A DNA stretch of 64,000 bases from Chimaeribacter californicus (GCF_002858675.1 NZ_PJZF01000001.1:186001-250000), one strand, 5' to 3'; numbered from the stretch's first letter, positions 24,499 to 34,964 are shown. Numbers and translations are program-made. Notes: generated by a model not told the origin, from the sequence alone.

Positions 24499-27400
24499 TT
24501 ATTCGCTCATTTCAGGCTTGGTTGCCGGGGCAGTGGCGGTGCTGACAGCAGCGTGCCCACCTGCGGAACCTTTACCTTCAAAGTTAAATACCGGGCGCTG
24601 CCAGTCACTCTGGCGTGTAGGTTCCGGGGTGTAATCCGGAGCCGGAGCCTTGGTCATCGGCGCGGTAGCATGGTGTGTAAAATCAACCGGTGCCGGTGAG
24701 GCCGCAGGCGTAGCCGCCGCGATGGCCGCTTCAGCAACCAGCGTTGCTTTGACAGCCTCTTCTTCTTTCAGTGGCGCAACCTCAGCCTCAGGCGCTTCAG
24801 CAGCATTCACTGGTGCTTCAGCAACATTAACCGGTGCTTCGGCGGCATTTACCGGCTCTTCAGCAGCGTTAACTGGTGCTTCAGCGGCATTCACTGGTTC
24901 TTCAGCAGCGTTAACCGGTGCTTCAGCAGCATTTACCGGCGCTTCAGCGACATTCACTGGTTCTTCAGCAGCGTTAACCGGTGCTTCAGCAGCATTCACC
25001 GGCGCTTCAGCGGCATTTACTGGTGCTTCAGCCGCGTTAACCGGTGCTTCAGCAGCATTGACTGGGGCTTCGGCAGCATTCACCAGGGTTTCAGTAACTG
25101 CGGCCGGTGCCTGAACAGGGGCAGCTTCCGGGGCATTGACCGGCTGTACACTGACAGTTGCCGGTGTGGCCTCTTCAGTGACGCCCTGTGGCTCATCAGC
25201 AGAAGCCGCGGATACCGGCTCGACATCCAACTCAATGCCTGCTTCCGGTGCTGCTTCCTCAATGCGCTCAACGGTTTCAGCCGTCAGCGGATCGGCCATG
25301 ATTTCCAGCGCCGGCGCATCAATGACTGCAACGTCATCTTTTGCTGCGTCAGTATGGGTTGCATCTACGCCGGCCATCTCTTCTGGGGTAGAGGACGGGT
25401 AAACATAATCACCATTTTCATGCTGCTCAGCGATACCGGCTGACAGGGCAGTGTGCGGAGACATCGGCTCATCATGCTGCTCGTCACCAAATGCCGTAAC
25501 CGGATAGCTAACCCAGACCTTGCCTGAGGCCATTTCCGGCGAGGCAAATGCGCCTGCCAATGGTACCGGAGACTGGGAAGGGTAACGCTCATCACGGTAA
25601 CGACGGCGACGCTGGCCGCTGACGCGCAAGTGGCGCGGCGAACGGCGTGAACGACGCGGCATGCCGGTTTCACCGTTGGCGTTACGGCCTTCGGCACCAC
25701 TTTCATCATCTTGCTGTACAGTAGTCTCTGCAACCGGCTGGCTTTCAGCAACCGGGCTGTTTTCTACCGGGGCTTCACCATTAAAACGCACTTTTTGTGT
25801 CAGCGGACGACGTTCGCGGCGCGGCATAACCGGCTGCTGGCGATCTTCCTGATCGTTATCGTCAACATTGACGTTGGCAATCACATCAACCGGCGCGATT
25901 ACTTCTTCAGCAACAACCTCCTGCGGCGTTTTGCGCTTCTCTTCCTGACGACGGCGCTGACGCTCAGCACGTTGCTCACGGCGTTGCTGTTGCTCTTCAC
26001 GCAGGGCCTTTTCAGCCTCTTCACTGCGCGGCTCGGCAATCACGTCCTGATTACGCTTGTTGCGACGCTGATCATCACGCGGTTCGCGCATTTCACGTGG
26101 TTCACGCGGCTCACGGGATTCGCGCGGTTCGCGGGATTCACGTGGTTCACGCGGTTCACGGGATTCACGGGATTCACGCGGCTCACGATCGTCACGCGGG
26201 CGGCGTTCACCGTTACGCTCTTTGCGGTTATTGCTCTGGCGGCGTGGGGTACGGCGATCGCGATCGTTGCGGCGCGGTTCCGGGCTCTCTTCCTTCACCA
26301 CCACATCTTCTTCTGCCGGTTTGGCTTCAGGTTGCTGCGGTTCACCAACGAACAGGTTTTTCAGGCCACCCAGCAGACGGCTGATAAAGCCAGGGGCTGC
26401 CGGGGCTGCCTCTTGCTTCGCCGGCTGGCTGGCGGCGGCCACAGGTTTGCTGGCAACTTTCTCTTCAAACACCGGCGGTGCTTCAACCGGCAGGGCGAAG
26501 GTCGCCAGCGCCGGTTGTTCCGGACGTTTACGCTCAGCCGGCGCATCGTCTGAAGGCTGTACCATCTCAGCTTCATGCAGTTGCGGCAGCAGGTAGCTCA
26601 GGGTCGAGGTCTCTTCGCCTTTGCGCACGCGCAGCACAGAGTAGTGCGGGGTGTGCATCTGGTCGCTCGGCACGATGATGGCACGCACGCCACCCTGGCG
26701 CTTTTCGATCGCATTCACGGCTTCACGTTTTTCGTTCAGCAGGTAAGAGGCGATCTGCACCGGAACAATCGCGTGCACTTCCTTGGTGTTCTCTTTCAGC
26801 GCTTCTTCTTCAATCAGGCGCAGAATGGAGAGCGACAGGGATTCGTTGTCACGGATGGTGCCGGTGCCGCTGCAACGCGGGCAGACGTGGTGGCTTGACT
26901 CACCCAGTGACGGGCTGAGGCGCTGGCGCGACATTTCCAGCAGGCCAAACCGTGAAATGCGGCCGATCTGAATACGCGCACGGTCCTGACGCACCGCATC
27001 GCGCAGGCGGTTTTCAACTTCACGCTGGTGGCGCACCGGCGTCATGTCGATAAAGTCGATGACAATCAGGCCACCGAGGTCACGCAGACGCAACTGACGG
27101 GCGATTTCGTCGGCCGCTTCCAGGTTGGTATTGAAAGCAGTTTCTTCGATATCGCCGCCGCGGGTAGCGCGTGCGGAGTTGATGTCGATCGCAGTCAGCG
27201 CTTCGGTGGTATCAATGACGATAGAACCGCCGGAAGGCAGGCGCACTTCACGCTGGAAGGCAGATTCAATCTGTGATTCGATCTGATAGTGGCTGAACAG
27301 CGGGATCTCGCCGGTGTAAGGCTTGATCTTGCTGCTGAAATCGGGGCGGCCCAGGGCAGCAATGTGCTCTTTGGCCAGATCGAGAATCTTCGGGTTATCG

Positions 27401-28092
27401 ATCAGGATTTCGCCGATATCCGGTCGCAGATAATCGCGGAAAGCACGGACGATAACGTTGCTCTCCTGATGGATCAGGAACGGGGCCGGGCGGCCTTCCG
27501 CGGCTTTTTTAATCGCTTCCCAGTGCTTGATGCGGAAAGAGAGATCCCATTGCAGCGCGTCAGCAGACTTGCCGACACCGGCGGTGCGGACAATCAGCCC
27601 CATACCGTCCGGCAGTTGCAGTGAAGAAAGGGCCTCTTTCAGCTCCGTGCGGTCATCACCTTCGATACGGCGTGAAATGCCCCCGGCGCGCGGGTTATTC
27701 GGCATCAATACCAGGTAGCTGCCTGCCAGGCTGATAAACGTTGTGAGGGCAGCACCTTTGTTACCGCGCTCTTCTTTATCGACCTGAACAATGACTTCCT
27801 GGCCTTCACGCAATACATCTTTGATGTTGGGGCGACCATGGGAGGAGTAGTTACTGGGAAAGTATTCGCGGGCAATTTCTTTGAGGGGGAGAAAACCGTG
27901 TCTTTCGGCACCGTAATCAACAAAAGCGGCTTCAAGGCTCGGTTCTATACGGGTGATTTTGCCTTTATAGATATTGGCTTTTTTCTGTTCATGACCCGGG
28001 CTTTCAATATCCAGGTCATATAAACGCTGTCCATCTACGAGGGCAACACGCAACTCTTCCTGCTGAGTTGCGTTAATTAACATTCTTTTCAT
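24499..28092 (-). CDS. rne: Ribonuclease E (Rne)
   Basis: The protein is 1197 residues, longer than the 1061 of E. coli. The catalytic N-terminal half is well conserved: [20 protein letters not shown], the S1 domain, the DNase I-like domain with [18 protein letters not shown] (catalytic Asp), and the Zn-link CPRCSGTG. Residues about 560 onward are the unstructured scaffold: a membrane-targeting helix ([15 protein letters not shown]), Arg-rich RNA-binding stretches including an REP/RES repeat near 635-673, then 14 copies of a VNAAEAP unit near 1003-1100, and a C-terminal PNPase-binding type end ([15 protein letters not shown]). It cleaves mRNA and rRNA and builds the degradosome. The extra length is mostly repeats. 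The long leader fits autoregulation. Confidence 0.97.
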   Translation of the reverse strand: MKRMLINATQQEELRVALVDGQRLYDLDIESPGHEQKKANIYKGKITRIEPSLEAAFVDYGAERHGFLPLKEIAREYFPSNYSSHGRPNIKDVLREGQEVIVQVDKEERGNKGAALTTFISLAGSYLVLMPNNPRAGGISRRIEGDDRTELKEALSSLQLPDGMGLIVRTAGVGKSADALQWDLSFRIKHWEAIKKAAEGRPAPFLIHQESNVIVRAFRDYLRPDIGEILIDNPKILDLAKEHIAALGRPDFSSKIKPYTGEIPLFSHYQIESQIESAFQREVRLPSGGSIVIDTTEALTAIDINSARATRGGDIEETAFNTNLEAADEIARQLRLRDLGGLIVIDFIDMTPVRHQREVENRLRDAVRQDRARIQIGRISRFGLLEMSRQRLSPSLGESSHHVCPRCSGTGTIRDNESLSLSILRLIEEEALKENTKEVHAIVPVQIASYLLNEKREAVNAIEKRQGGVRAIIVPSDQMHTPHYSVLRVRKGEETSTLSYLLPQLHEAEMVQPSDDAPAERKRPEQPALATFALPVEAPPVFEEKVASKPVAAASQPAKQEAAPAAPGFISRLLGGLKNLFVGEPQQPEAKPAEEDVVVKEESPEPRRNDRDRRTPRRQSNNRKERNGERRPRDDREPRESRESREPREPRESREPRESREPREPREMREPRDDQRRNKRNQDVIAEPRSEEAEKALREEQQQRREQRAERQRRRQEEKRKTPQEVVAEEVIAPVDVIANVNVDDNDQEDRQQPVMPRRERRPLTQKVRFNGEAPVENSPVAESQPVAETTVQQDDESGAEGRNANGETGMPRRSRRSPRHLRVSGQRRRRYRDERYPSQSPVPLAGAFASPEMASGKVWVSYPVTAFGDEQHDEPMSPHTALSAGIAEQHENGDYVYPSSTPEEMAGVDATHTDAAKDDVAVIDAPALEIMADPLTAETVERIEEAAPEAGIELDVEPVSAASADEPQGVTEEATPATVSVQPVNAPEAAPVQAPAAVTETLVNAAEAPVNAAEAPVNAAEAPVNAAEAPVNAAEAPVNAAEEPVNVAEAPVNAAEAPVNAAEEPVNAAEAPVNAAEEPVNAAEAPVNVAEAPVNAAEAPEAEVAPLKEEEAVKATLVAEAAIAAATPAASPAPVDFTHHATAPMTKAPAPDYTPEPTRQSDWQRPVFNFEGKGSAGGHAAVSTATAPATKPEMSE
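24791..25084 (-). repeat. 14 tandem 21-bp repeats inside rne
   Basis: Fourteen head-to-tail 21-bp units encode VNAAEAP with Ala-to-Val or Ala-to-Glu changes ([14 protein letters not shown]). The units differ at silent positions, so they are not a fresh copy-paste array but have drifted while keeping the protein sequence. The tract lies in the unstructured C-terminal half of RNase E. Confidence 0.92.
26075..26188 (-). repeat. Arg-Glu-Pro/Ser 9-bp repeats inside rne
   Basis: About a dozen tandem 9-base units encode Arg-Glu-Pro or Arg-Glu-Ser triplets at about residues 635-673 of RNase E, in the Arg-rich RNA-binding region. The strand-opposite sequence reads as a Val/His/Gly-rich shadow frame, which is not a gene. 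Confidence 0.85.
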
Positions 28093-28650
28093 CTTAACTT
28101 ACTCGTTATTTTTGCATTGTCGATAAAGCTGCGGGCAAAATAACCTCCTGACCGGTGTTACCGTTGGCCCCGTGTCTTCTCGCAAAGCCGTCAACCTCCC
28201 GGTTGTCGCCTGCATAGGGGCGCATTACTTCGGTAAGCCTGCCTTTCTTTGTGAAAAGCAGCGCTCTTTGTAGGGGAATAGCCTCTCAGTTACGTCGACA
28301 GATCTCATTCCATTATGCCGGCCAGGCTGCGACCCGCAGCCCGCTAATTGCTTGATTTTACGCTACGTCTTACGCCATTGCTGCGTGTGTGCGATCAGGC
28401 AATGTTCTGATTCCGCTATTTTCCCTGTCTTAACGAGATTAACGCGGAAAGAAATCGCATTATTCCATTGCAGACACGGTTATAGCAAGGTGACTTTAGC
28501 AGTGCCTTACAAGAAACTCACGCATAAGAAAGCAGGACGGTAACGGTTGCTGAGGAAATAAACAAAATTATGCTGTGTCTGCGGCCAAAAGCCGGTCTGT
28601 GTCACAAAAATCAGTGGCGCGAAGGCGGCCGGGTATTTAGAATCGCCGCC
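28093..28650. promoter_or_regulatory. Long divergent leader/promoter region between rne and rluC
   Basis: This 558-bp gap has no protein gene I can support beyond a possible 10-codon leader ORF (28106-28138). In E. coli rne has a 361-nt leader whose hairpins let RNase E cut its own mRNA. Here a CAACC-GGGA-GGTTG hairpin with a GNRA-type loop (28192-28205) and other short stems are visible on the minus strand, which fits a similar leader. A strong AGGAGG (28144-28149) lies inside it. The rluC promoter should be toward 28450-28600. Confidence 0.6.
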
Positions 28651-29610
28651 ATGAAAACAGAGAATCCATCAGTGCAAATCGTCACTATTTCTGACGATCA
28701 GGCCGGCCAGCGTATCGACAACTTTTTGCGCACCCAACTCAAAGGGGTGCCGAAAAGCATGGTGTACCGCATCGTGCGTAAAGGCGAAGTCCGGGTAAAT
28801 AAAAAGCGCATTAAACCCGAGTATAAACTGGAAGCGGGGGATGAAGTGCGTATTCCGCCCGTGCGTGTGGCTGAGCGCGAAGAGCCGCAGGTCTCCGCTA
28901 AGCTGGATAAAGTGGCCGCGCTGGCAGACTGTATCCTGTATGAGGATGAGCATCTGCTGATTATGAATAAACCCGCCGGGACTGCAGTGCATGGCGGCAG
29001 CGGGCTGAGCTTCGGGGTGATTGAAGCCCTGCGGGCCCTGCGGCCTGAGGCACGTTTCCTGGAGCTGGTGCACCGCCTTGACCGGGATACGTCGGGCGTG
29101 CTGCTGGTGGCCAAGAAACGTTCAGCGTTGCGATCGCTGCATGAGCAACTGCGCCTGAAGGGTATGCAAAAAGATTACCTGGCGCTGGTACGCGGTCAGT
29201 GGCAATCCCATTGCAAAGTGGTACAGGCGCCTTTGCTGAAGAATATCCTGCAGAGCGGTGAGCGGATTGTGCGGGTCAACAGTGAAGGCAAGCCTTCTGA
29301 GACGCGCTTTAAAGTGGAGGAGCGCTTTACCTTCGCCACCCTGGTCAAAGCCAGCCCGGTCACGGGCCGTACCCACCAAATCCGGGTTCATACCCTGCAT
29401 GCCGGGCATCCTATCGCTTTTGACGATCGCTACGGCGACCGTGAGTTTGACAGCCAGCTGGCGTCAACCGGCCTGAAACGGTTGTTCCTGCACGCAGCGG
29501 CCCTGCGTTTTGAGCATCCGGGCAGCGGCGAGACTATGCGCATCGAGGCCCCGCTGGATGCTGCCCTGCAGCGCTGTCTGCAAGTGTTGCGTAAAGAGGC
29601 GAAAGCCTGA
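28651..29610 (+). CDS. rluC: RluC, 23S rRNA pseudouridine synthase (955/2504/2580)
   Basis: From ATG 28651 the protein is 319 residues, as in E. coli; the longer in-frame start at 28570 has no family counterpart. An S4 RNA-binding domain ([20 protein letters not shown], about residues 20-80) precedes the RluA-type catalytic domain with Asp144 in HRLDRDTSG. The segment [12 protein letters not shown] is the family motif near the C terminus. RluC modifies three uridines near the peptidyl-transferase centre. It is divergent from rne, as in E. coli, and ends at a bidirectional terminator shared with yceF. Confidence 0.96.
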   Translation: MKTENPSVQIVTISDDQAGQRIDNFLRTQLKGVPKSMVYRIVRKGEVRVNKKRIKPEYKLEAGDEVRIPPVRVAEREEPQVSAKLDKVAALADCILYEDEHLLIMNKPAGTAVHGGSGLSFGVIEALRALRPEARFLELVHRLDRDTSGVLLVAKKRSALRSLHEQLRLKGMQKDYLALVRGQWQSHCKVVQAPLLKNILQSGERIVRVNSEGKPSETRFKVEERFTFATLVKASPVTGRTHQIRVHTLHAGHPIAFDDRYGDREFDSQLASTGLKRLFLHAAALRFEHPGSGETMRIEAPLDAALQRCLQVLRKEAKA

Positions 29611-29617
29611 TTGTCCG

Positions 29618-29642
29618 AAAGGCACCGAAAGGTGCCTTTTTA
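29618..29642. terminator. Bidirectional terminator between rluC and yceF
   Basis: AAAGGCACC (29618-29626) pairs with GGTGCCTTT (29631-29639), loop GAAA, followed by TTTATT on the plus strand. Confidence 0.85.
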
Positions 29643-29651
29643 TTACTGAGG

Positions 29652-30239
29652 TCAGGCGAGTAAAGGGTTTACCCCTTCCGCCCGCAACATCGCCAGCAGG
29701 GCAATCAGCGGCATCCCGACCAGGGTATTAGGGTCGCGGCCGGATAAACGTTCAAACAACGTGATGCCCAGCGCTTCACTCTTAAAGCTGCCGGCACAGT
29801 CCAGCGGCTGTTCACGCATCAGATACCCGTGAATTTCCTCGTCCGTGAGTGCCCGGAAATGCACCTCAAAAGGCTCGCAGCAGCACTGTAACGCGCCGGT
29901 TTCACTATTATAAAGCGCCAGCCCGGTATAAAAGGTCACGCATTGACCGCTGGCCCGCCGCAACTGAGCAAACGCGTTTTCCAGGGTGTGGGGTTTGCCG
30001 GTAATGGCACCGTCCAGGACGCAGACCTGATCTGACCCTATAATCAGGTGATGCGGATACGCGTGTGCCAACGAGTGTGCTTTTGCCACAGCCAGCCGCT
30101 GAACCAGTGCCTCCGCGCTTTCACCGGGGCAGGGCGTTTCATCGGCGTCCGGCGCGGCAGCCATAAATGTCAGGCCGGTTTTTTCCAGTAAGGCGCGGCG
30201 GTAGGGTGACGTTGAGGCAAGAACCAGAGGAAGAGACAT
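29652..30239 (-). CDS. yceF: YceF, Maf-family 7-methyl-GTP pyrophosphatase
   Basis: The protein is 195 residues (194 in E. coli). It is a Maf/Ham1-fold nucleoside triphosphate pyrophosphatase: [17 protein letters not shown] near the N terminus is the Maf signature, and [12 protein letters not shown] carries the catalytic Asp. YceF of E. coli hydrolyses m7GTP, probably cleaning up modified nucleotides. It is divergent from yceD with only 140 bp between, which must hold both promoters. The start has GAA/AAA-rich sequence before it and no strong ribosome-binding site, as is common for this gene. Confidence 0.94.
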   Translation of the reverse strand: MSLPLVLASTSPYRRALLEKTGLTFMAAAPDADETPCPGESAEALVQRLAVAKAHSLAHAYPHHLIIGSDQVCVLDGAITGKPHTLENAFAQLRRASGQCVTFYTGLALYNSETGALQCCCEPFEVHFRALTDEEIHGYLMREQPLDCAGSFKSEALGITLFERLSGRDPNTLVGMPLIALLAMLRAEGVNPLLA

Positions 30240-30379
30240 ATTTTTTTCATAAACCGTAGCGTAATTGAATTGCGCATTTTAAACTATTGGCCGCTGCGGA
30301 AGCGAATATTGGTGAAAGGTGCGGGAAGCCGGCCTTTTTCTTTGACTCCATGTCGTTACAAAGTTAATATGCGCGCCCT

Positions 30380-30901
30380 ATGCAAAAGGTAAAATTACCC
30401 TTGGCCGTTGATGCGGTTCGTACCGCGCAAAAGCGTTTAGATTACGCAGGTATCTATTCGCCGGAGCAGGTTACACGAGTTGCCGAATCCGTGGTCAGTG
30501 TGGACAGTGATGTAGAAAGCGCTTTATCGTTTAACATCGATAATCAGCGTCTGGCAGTGATTTCCGGCGTTTCGGATGTCACGGTCACGCTTGAGTGTCA
30601 GCGTTGCGGAAAGACCTTCGAACACCATGTGCACACAACATATTGTTTCAGCCCGGTCGTCAATGATGAGCAGGCTGAGGCATTGCCGGAAGCTTACGAA
30701 CCGATTAACGTCGATGATTTTGGCGAAGTTGATCTGTTGGCAATGATTGAAGATGAAATCATTCTTTCATTGCCGGTGGTTCCGGTACATGATTCTGAAC
30801 ACTGTGAAGTGTCCGACGCGGACATGGTCTTCGGTAAACTGCCTGAAGAGGCGGAGAAACCTAATCCATTTGCCGTATTAGCCAGTTTAAAGAAAAAGTA
30901 A
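30380..30901 (+). CDS. yceD: YceD (DUF177), 23S rRNA accumulation protein
   Basis: The protein is 173 residues, the same length as E. coli Yce[17 protein letters not shown] holds the CxxC pair of the DUF177 family, and the middle segment [29 protein letters not shown] is also conserved. Plant and bacterial members are needed for normal 23S rRNA levels. It is the first gene of the cluster yceD-rpmF-plsX-fabHDG, linking ribosome assembly to lipid synthesis; rpmF begins 16 bp after it. The ATG follows a short leader with no strong Shine-Dalgarno. Confidence 0.93.
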   Translation: MQKVKLPLAVDAVRTAQKRLDYAGIYSPEQVTRVAESVVSVDSDVESALSFNIDNQRLAVISGVSDVTVTLECQRCGKTFEHHVHTTYCFSPVVNDEQAEALPEAYEPINVDDFGEVDLLAMIEDEIILSLPVVPVHDSEHCEVSDADMVFGKLPEEAEKPNPFAVLASLKKK

Positions 30902-30917
30902 TTGAGGAGTAAGGTCC

Positions 30918-31082
30918 ATGGCCGTACAACAGAATAAACCAACCCGTTCCAAGCGTGGCATGCGTCGTTCGCACGATGCCCTGACCACCACCACTCTGTC
31001 TGTGGACAAAACGTCTGGTGAAACTCACCGTCGTCACCACATCACTGCCGACGGTTTCTACCGCGGTCGCAAGGTTATCTGA
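30918..31082 (+). CDS. rpmF: Ribosomal protein bL32
   Basis: The product is 54 residues: [20 protein letters not shown] starts as in E. coli, and [15 protein letters not shown] ends it. The last two residues of E. coli bL32 (AK after KVI) are missing. It is a small basic protein of the 50S subunit. The start has a GAGGAG ribosome-binding site. It lies between yceD and plsX in the conserved operon order, and is easily missed because of its short length. Confidence 0.96.
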   Translation: MAVQQNKPTRSKRGMRRSHDALTTTTLSVDKTSGETHRRHHITADGFYRGRKVI

Positions 31083-31119
31083 GTAGCTTTCGCTAATTTT
31101 TAGCAAAGCGACAGATACC

Positions 31120-32154
31120 TTGGCTCGTCTGACCCTTGCGTTAGATGTAATGGGCGGGGATTTCGGTCCGTCCGTCACAGTGCCTGCTTCATTGCAGGCA
31201 CTGGCCTCCCATCCAGAGCTCACTCTTCTTTTAGTCGGTAATCCCGACGCGATTTCGCCTTACCTGAACCGAGTTGATCCGTCTTTTATGGCGCGTTTGC
31301 GGGTAATTCCTGCTGAATCGGTGATTGCCGGTGACGCCCGCCCATCGCAGGCGATCCGTGCCAGTCGCGGCAGTTCTATGCGTATTGCGCTGGAGCTGGT
31401 CAAGCAGGGCGACGCGCAGGGATGCATCAGTGCCGGCAATACCGGCGCGCTGATGGGGCTGGCAAAAGGGGTGCTGAAACCGTTGGAAGGGATTCAACGT
31501 CCGGCGCTGATGAGCGTATTACCGCATCAGCAACGCGGCAGGACGGTTGTGCTTGATCTGGGGGCCAATGTCGCGTGCGACAGCACCATGCTGGTTCAGT
31601 TTGCCGTGATGGGGGCCGTCATGGCCGAAGAAGTGGTGGGCATCCGTTCTCCCCGGGTAGCCCTGCTGAATATCGGGGAAGAAGAGGCCAAAGGCCCGGA
31701 TAATATCCGCGAAGCCGCCGCCGTACTAAAAAGAACGCCAACAATAAACTATATAGGCTATCTTGAAGGCAACGACTTGCTGACAGGTAAGACGGATGTC
31801 CTGGTGTGTGACGGCTTCGTGGGTAACGTCACCCTGAAGACCATGGAAGGTGTGATAAGGCTCTTTTTGTCACTCCTCAACTCCTCTGGTGAAGGGAAGA
31901 AAAAAGCCTGGTGGGTAACACTGCTGGGTAAATGGTTACAGAAACGCGTGGCAAAGCGGTTCGGTCATTTGAACCCCGACCAGTATAATGGCGCATGTCT
32001 GTTAGGATTGCGGGGCACCGTTATCAAAAGCCACGGCGCAGCGAATCAACGCGCATTTGCTGCCGCGATCGAACAGGCTGTGCAGGCGGTGCAGCGGCAG
32101 GTCCCCGAGCGTATTGCCGCGCGCCTTGAGGCTGTATTACCCAAGAGTGACTGA
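31120..32154 (+). CDS. plsX: PlsX, phosphate acyltransferase
   Basis: The reading frame starts at TTG 31120, with no better ATG or GTG nearby and with the family N terminus [20 protein letters not shown] directly after it. The product is 344 residues, shorter at the C terminus than E. coli (356). [19 protein letters not shown] and [14 protein letters not shown] are family landmarks. PlsX converts acyl-ACP to acyl-phosphate for PlsY and links fatty acid to phospholipid synthesis. A short hairpin (about 31085-31110) and the lack of a clear Shine-Dalgarno suggest a low initiation rate. It is followed 6 bp later by fabH. Confidence 0.93.
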   Translation: MARLTLALDVMGGDFGPSVTVPASLQALASHPELTLLLVGNPDAISPYLNRVDPSFMARLRVIPAESVIAGDARPSQAIRASRGSSMRIALELVKQGDAQGCISAGNTGALMGLAKGVLKPLEGIQRPALMSVLPHQQRGRTVVLDLGANVACDSTMLVQFAVMGAVMAEEVVGIRSPRVALLNIGEEEAKGPDNIREAAAVLKRTPTINYIGYLEGNDLLTGKTDVLVCDGFVGNVTLKTMEGVIRLFLSLLNSSGEGKKKAWWVTLLGKWLQKRVAKRFGHLNPDQYNGACLLGLRGTVIKSHGAANQRAFAAAIEQAVQAVQRQVPERIAARLEAVLPKSD

Positions 32155-32160
32155 TCGTAC

Positions 32161-33114
32161 ATGTATACTAAAATTCTCGGTACGGGGAGCTATTTGCCCG
32201 TACAAGTGCGTACTAACGCCGACCTCGAAAAAATGGTGGATACTTCCGACGAGTGGATTGTCACCCGCACCGGTATTCGTGAACGCCGTATCGCCGCAGC
32301 CGATGAAACCGTCTCCACGATGGGCTTCAATGCCGCGCAAAAGGCGCTTGAAATGGCCGGCGTCGACAAAGACGACCTGGGTCTGATCATTGTCGCCACG
32401 ACTTCCTCCAGCCATGCATTCCCCAGTTCCGCATGCCAGATCCAACAGCTGTTGGGTGTTAAAGATGCGGCCTCCTTTGATCTGGCTGCCGCATGCGCCG
32501 GGTTTACCTATGCTCTGAGCGTGGCCGATCAGTACATCAAAAGTGGTGCAGTCAAGCATGCGCTGGTGATTGGGTCTGATGTCCTTTCCCGCACCCTCGA
32601 TCCAAACGATCGCGGCACCCTGATCCTGTTTGGCGACGGTGCCGGCGCAGTGGTGCTGGGTGCCTCTGAAGAGCCGGGCATTATCTCCACGCATCTGCAC
32701 GCAGATGGCCGTTACGGCAACCTGCTGGCACTGCCGCACCATAACCGCCAGGATCCGGACGGCACCGCCTACCTGACCATGTCAGGTAACGAGGTATTCA
32801 AAGTCGCGGTAACTGAACTGGCGCATATCGTGGATGAGACACTGTCTGCCAATAATCTGGATCGCAGCGAGCTGGACTGGCTGGTTCCCCATCAGGCAAA
32901 CCTGCGTATTATCAGCGCCACAGCTAAAAAGCTGGGGATGGGGATGGAACATGTGGTGGTGACGCTTGACCGCCACGGCAACACCTCTGCGGCCTCTGTG
33001 CCGGCAGCACTGGATGAAGCAGTACGCGACGGGCGCATTCAGCGCGGCCAGCTGGTACTGCTCGAAGCCTTTGGCGGCGGCTTTACCTGGGGCTCAGCAC
33101 TGGTTCGTTTCTAA
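32161..33114 (+). CDS. fabH: FabH, beta-ketoacyl-ACP synthase III
   Basis: The protein is 317 residues, as in E. coli. The catalytic triad is visible: Cys112 in [13 protein letters not shown], His in [10 protein letters not shown] and Asn in [12 protein letters not shown]. It starts fatty-acid synthesis by joining acetyl-CoA to malonyl-ACP. It lies 6 bp after plsX and 18 bp before fabD, so it is in the same transcript. [11 protein letters not shown] near residue 35 is the usual CoA-binding segment. Confidence 0.97.
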   Translation: MYTKILGTGSYLPVQVRTNADLEKMVDTSDEWIVTRTGIRERRIAAADETVSTMGFNAAQKALEMAGVDKDDLGLIIVATTSSSHAFPSSACQIQQLLGVKDAASFDLAAACAGFTYALSVADQYIKSGAVKHALVIGSDVLSRTLDPNDRGTLILFGDGAGAVVLGASEEPGIISTHLHADGRYGNLLALPHHNRQDPDGTAYLTMSGNEVFKVAVTELAHIVDETLSANNLDRSELDWLVPHQANLRIISATAKKLGMGMEHVVVTLDRHGNTSAASVPAALDEAVRDGRIQRGQLVLLEAFGGGFTWGSALVRF

Positions 33115-33132
33115 TCGGGCAGGAAAAGAATA

Positions 33133-34062
33133 ATGACGACATTTGCAATGGTATTCCCTGGGCAGGGCTCCCAGGCGCTCGGTATGCTGGCTGATTTAGC
33201 CGCGCAGTATCCGGTAGTGGAAGAGACATTTGCCCAGGCCTCTGAGGCGCTGGGTTATGATCTGTGGCAGTTGGTGCAGCAGGGGCCGGCTGAAGAACTG
33301 AATAAAACCTGGCAGACCCAGCCGGCACTGCTGGCGGCCTCCGTGGCCATCTGGCGGGTATGGCAGCAGCAGAACGGGGCGACCCCCGCGCTGCTGGCCG
33401 GGCACAGCCTGGGTGAGTACTCAGCGCTGGTGTGCGCCGGTGTGCTGGATTTCCAGGAAGCTATCCGCCTGGTTGAATTGCGCGGCAAGCTGATGCAGGA
33501 AGCGGTGCCGGAAGGCACCGGGGCGATGTCTGCTATCATCGGCCTGGACAACGACGCCATTGCCAAAGCCTGTGAAGAGTCGGCACAAGGGCAGGTTGTC
33601 TCCCCGGTGAACTTCAACTCGCCGGGGCAAGTTGTGATTGCCGGCAATAAAGAAGCGGTTGAGCGGGCGAATGCCGCCTGTAAAGCAGCCGGTGCCAAAC
33701 GTGCGCTGCCGTTACCTGTCAGTGTGCCCTCCCACTGTGCCCTGATGAAACCGGCGGCCGAAAAGCTGGCACAGGCGCTGGAAAACGTGACCTTCTCAAC
33801 CCCGGTCCTGCCGGTGGTGAATAACGTTGACGTCGCCATTGCGCAGTCGCCGGAGGCGATCCGCAGCGCACTGGTCCGCCAGCTCTACAGCCCGGTCCGC
33901 TGGACCGAGAGCGTAGAGTTTATGGCCGCCCAGGGCGTAGAACACCTGATTGAGGTTGGGCCGGGCAAAGTATTGACCGGGCTGACCAAACGTATTGTTG
34001 ACACCCTGACTGCGGCCGCCGTAAACGATACGGCCAGCCTGTCAGCGGCGCTTGAACAATAA
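33133..34062 (+). CDS. fabD: FabD, malonyl-CoA:ACP transacylase
   Basis: The protein is 309 residues, the family length. GQGSQALGM near residue 11 and the nucleophile Ser92 with His91 in AGHSLGEYSAL mark the active site; VPSHCALMKPA holds the second catalytic His. It loads malonyl groups onto the acyl carrier protein for FabH and FabF. AGGA precedes the ATG. fabG follows after 13 bases, so the fabHDG order is compact. Confidence 0.97.
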   Translation: MTTFAMVFPGQGSQALGMLADLAAQYPVVEETFAQASEALGYDLWQLVQQGPAEELNKTWQTQPALLAASVAIWRVWQQQNGATPALLAGHSLGEYSALVCAGVLDFQEAIRLVELRGKLMQEAVPEGTGAMSAIIGLDNDAIAKACEESAQGQVVSPVNFNSPGQVVIAGNKEAVERANAACKAAGAKRALPLPVSVPSHCALMKPAAEKLAQALENVTFSTPVLPVVNNVDVAIAQSPEAIRSALVRQLYSPVRWTESVEFMAAQGVEHLIEVGPGKVLTGLTKRIVDTLTAAAVNDTASLSAALEQ

Positions 34063-34075
34063 AAAGAGGAAAACA

Positions 34076-34810
34076 ATGAGCTTCGAAGGAAAAATTGCCC
34101 TGGTAACCGGGGCAAGCCGTGGCATCGGCCGGGCAATCGCTGAAACACTGGTGGCAAAGGGTGCCAAAGTGATTGGTACCGCGACCAGTGAGAAAGGCGC
34201 TGAGGCAATCAGTGCTTACCTGGGCGATAACGGTAAAGGTTTGATGTTAAATGTGGTAGATTCCGCATCGATTGACGCCGTGCTGGCAACAATCCGTGCG
34301 GAATTCGGCGAGATCGATATTTTGATCAATAATGCCGGGATTACCCGTGATAACCTGCTGATGCGTATGAAAGATGATGAGTGGCAGGATATCCTGGACA
34401 CCAACCTGACTTCAGTATTCCGCCTGTCAAAAGCGGTAATGCGCGCTATGATGAAAAAGCGTTTTGGCCGTATCATTACCATCGGTTCCGTTGTTGGCAC
34501 CATGGGCAATGCAGGGCAGGCGAACTACGCGGCGGCTAAAGCGGGTCTGATTGGTTTTAGCAAATCTTTGGCACGTGAAGTTGCTTCACGTGGCATTACG
34601 GTCAACGTCGTGGCGCCCGGCTTTATTGAGACGGACATGACACAGGCGTTGACAGAAGATCAACGCGCAGGCATTTTGGCCCAGGTTCCGGCTAGCCGGC
34701 TTGGAGAAGCTAAAGAAATCGCCAGCGCTGTTGCTTTTTTAGCCTCTGATGAGGCTGGCTATATCACCGGTGAAACACTGCATGTCAATGGCGGCATGTA
34801 TATGATTTAA
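34076..34810 (+). CDS. fabG: FabG, 3-oxoacyl-ACP reductase
   Basis: From ATG 34076 (AAGAGG ribosome-binding site) the protein is 244 residues, as in E. coli. It is a short-chain dehydrogenase: NADPH-binding TGASRGIGRA, NNAGITRDN, and the Ser-Tyr-Lys catalytic set in GSVVGTMGNAGQANYAAAK. It reduces 3-oxoacyl-ACP in each elongation cycle. It closes the fabHDG set; a 154-bp gap with its own promoter separates it from acpP. Confidence 0.97.
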   Translation: MSFEGKIALVTGASRGIGRAIAETLVAKGAKVIGTATSEKGAEAISAYLGDNGKGLMLNVVDSASIDAVLATIRAEFGEIDILINNAGITRDNLLMRMKDDEWQDILDTNLTSVFRLSKAVMRAMMKKRFGRIITIGSVVGTMGNAGQANYAAAKAGLIGFSKSLAREVASRGITVNVVAPGFIETDMTQALTEDQRAGILAQVPASRLGEAKEIASAVAFLASDEAGYITGETLHVNGGMYMI

Positions 34811-34891
34811 AAATCACGAAAACTATTTGCGTTATTTGGGGTAAACACCGCAAAATAGCGTAAAATCGTGGTTTGACCAGCCGGGATTTAG

Positions 34892-34919
34892 TTGCATCTT
34901 TTTCAACATTTTATACACT
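34892..34919 (+). promoter_or_regulatory. acpP promoter
   Basis: TTGCAT (34892-34897) and TACACT (34914-34919) lie 16 bp apart in sequence nearly identical to the E. coli acpP promoter region. Just after it, a small hairpin with a GAAA loop (34923-34946) would start the leader. It gives acpP expression separate from fabG. Confidence 0.65.
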
Positions 34920-34964
34920 ACGAAAACCATCGCGAAAGCGAGTTTTGATAGGAAATTTAAGAGT

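Noticed and set aside
24650-25114. Ala/Ser/Gly/Thr-rich repeat protein opposite the RNase E repeats
   Set aside because: The frame is a by-product of the 21-bp repeats in rne; an antisense protein of such composition has no start signal or support.
25711-26553. Phe/Thr/Arg-rich frame opposite the RNase E scaffold region
   Set aside because: It mirrors the Glu/Arg-rich codons of rne and has no independent gene signals.
30240-30379. Counterpart of the E. coli SraB small RNA between yceF and yceD
   Set aside because: The gap is only 140 bp and I could not recognise a matching structured RNA; a covariance search would be needed.
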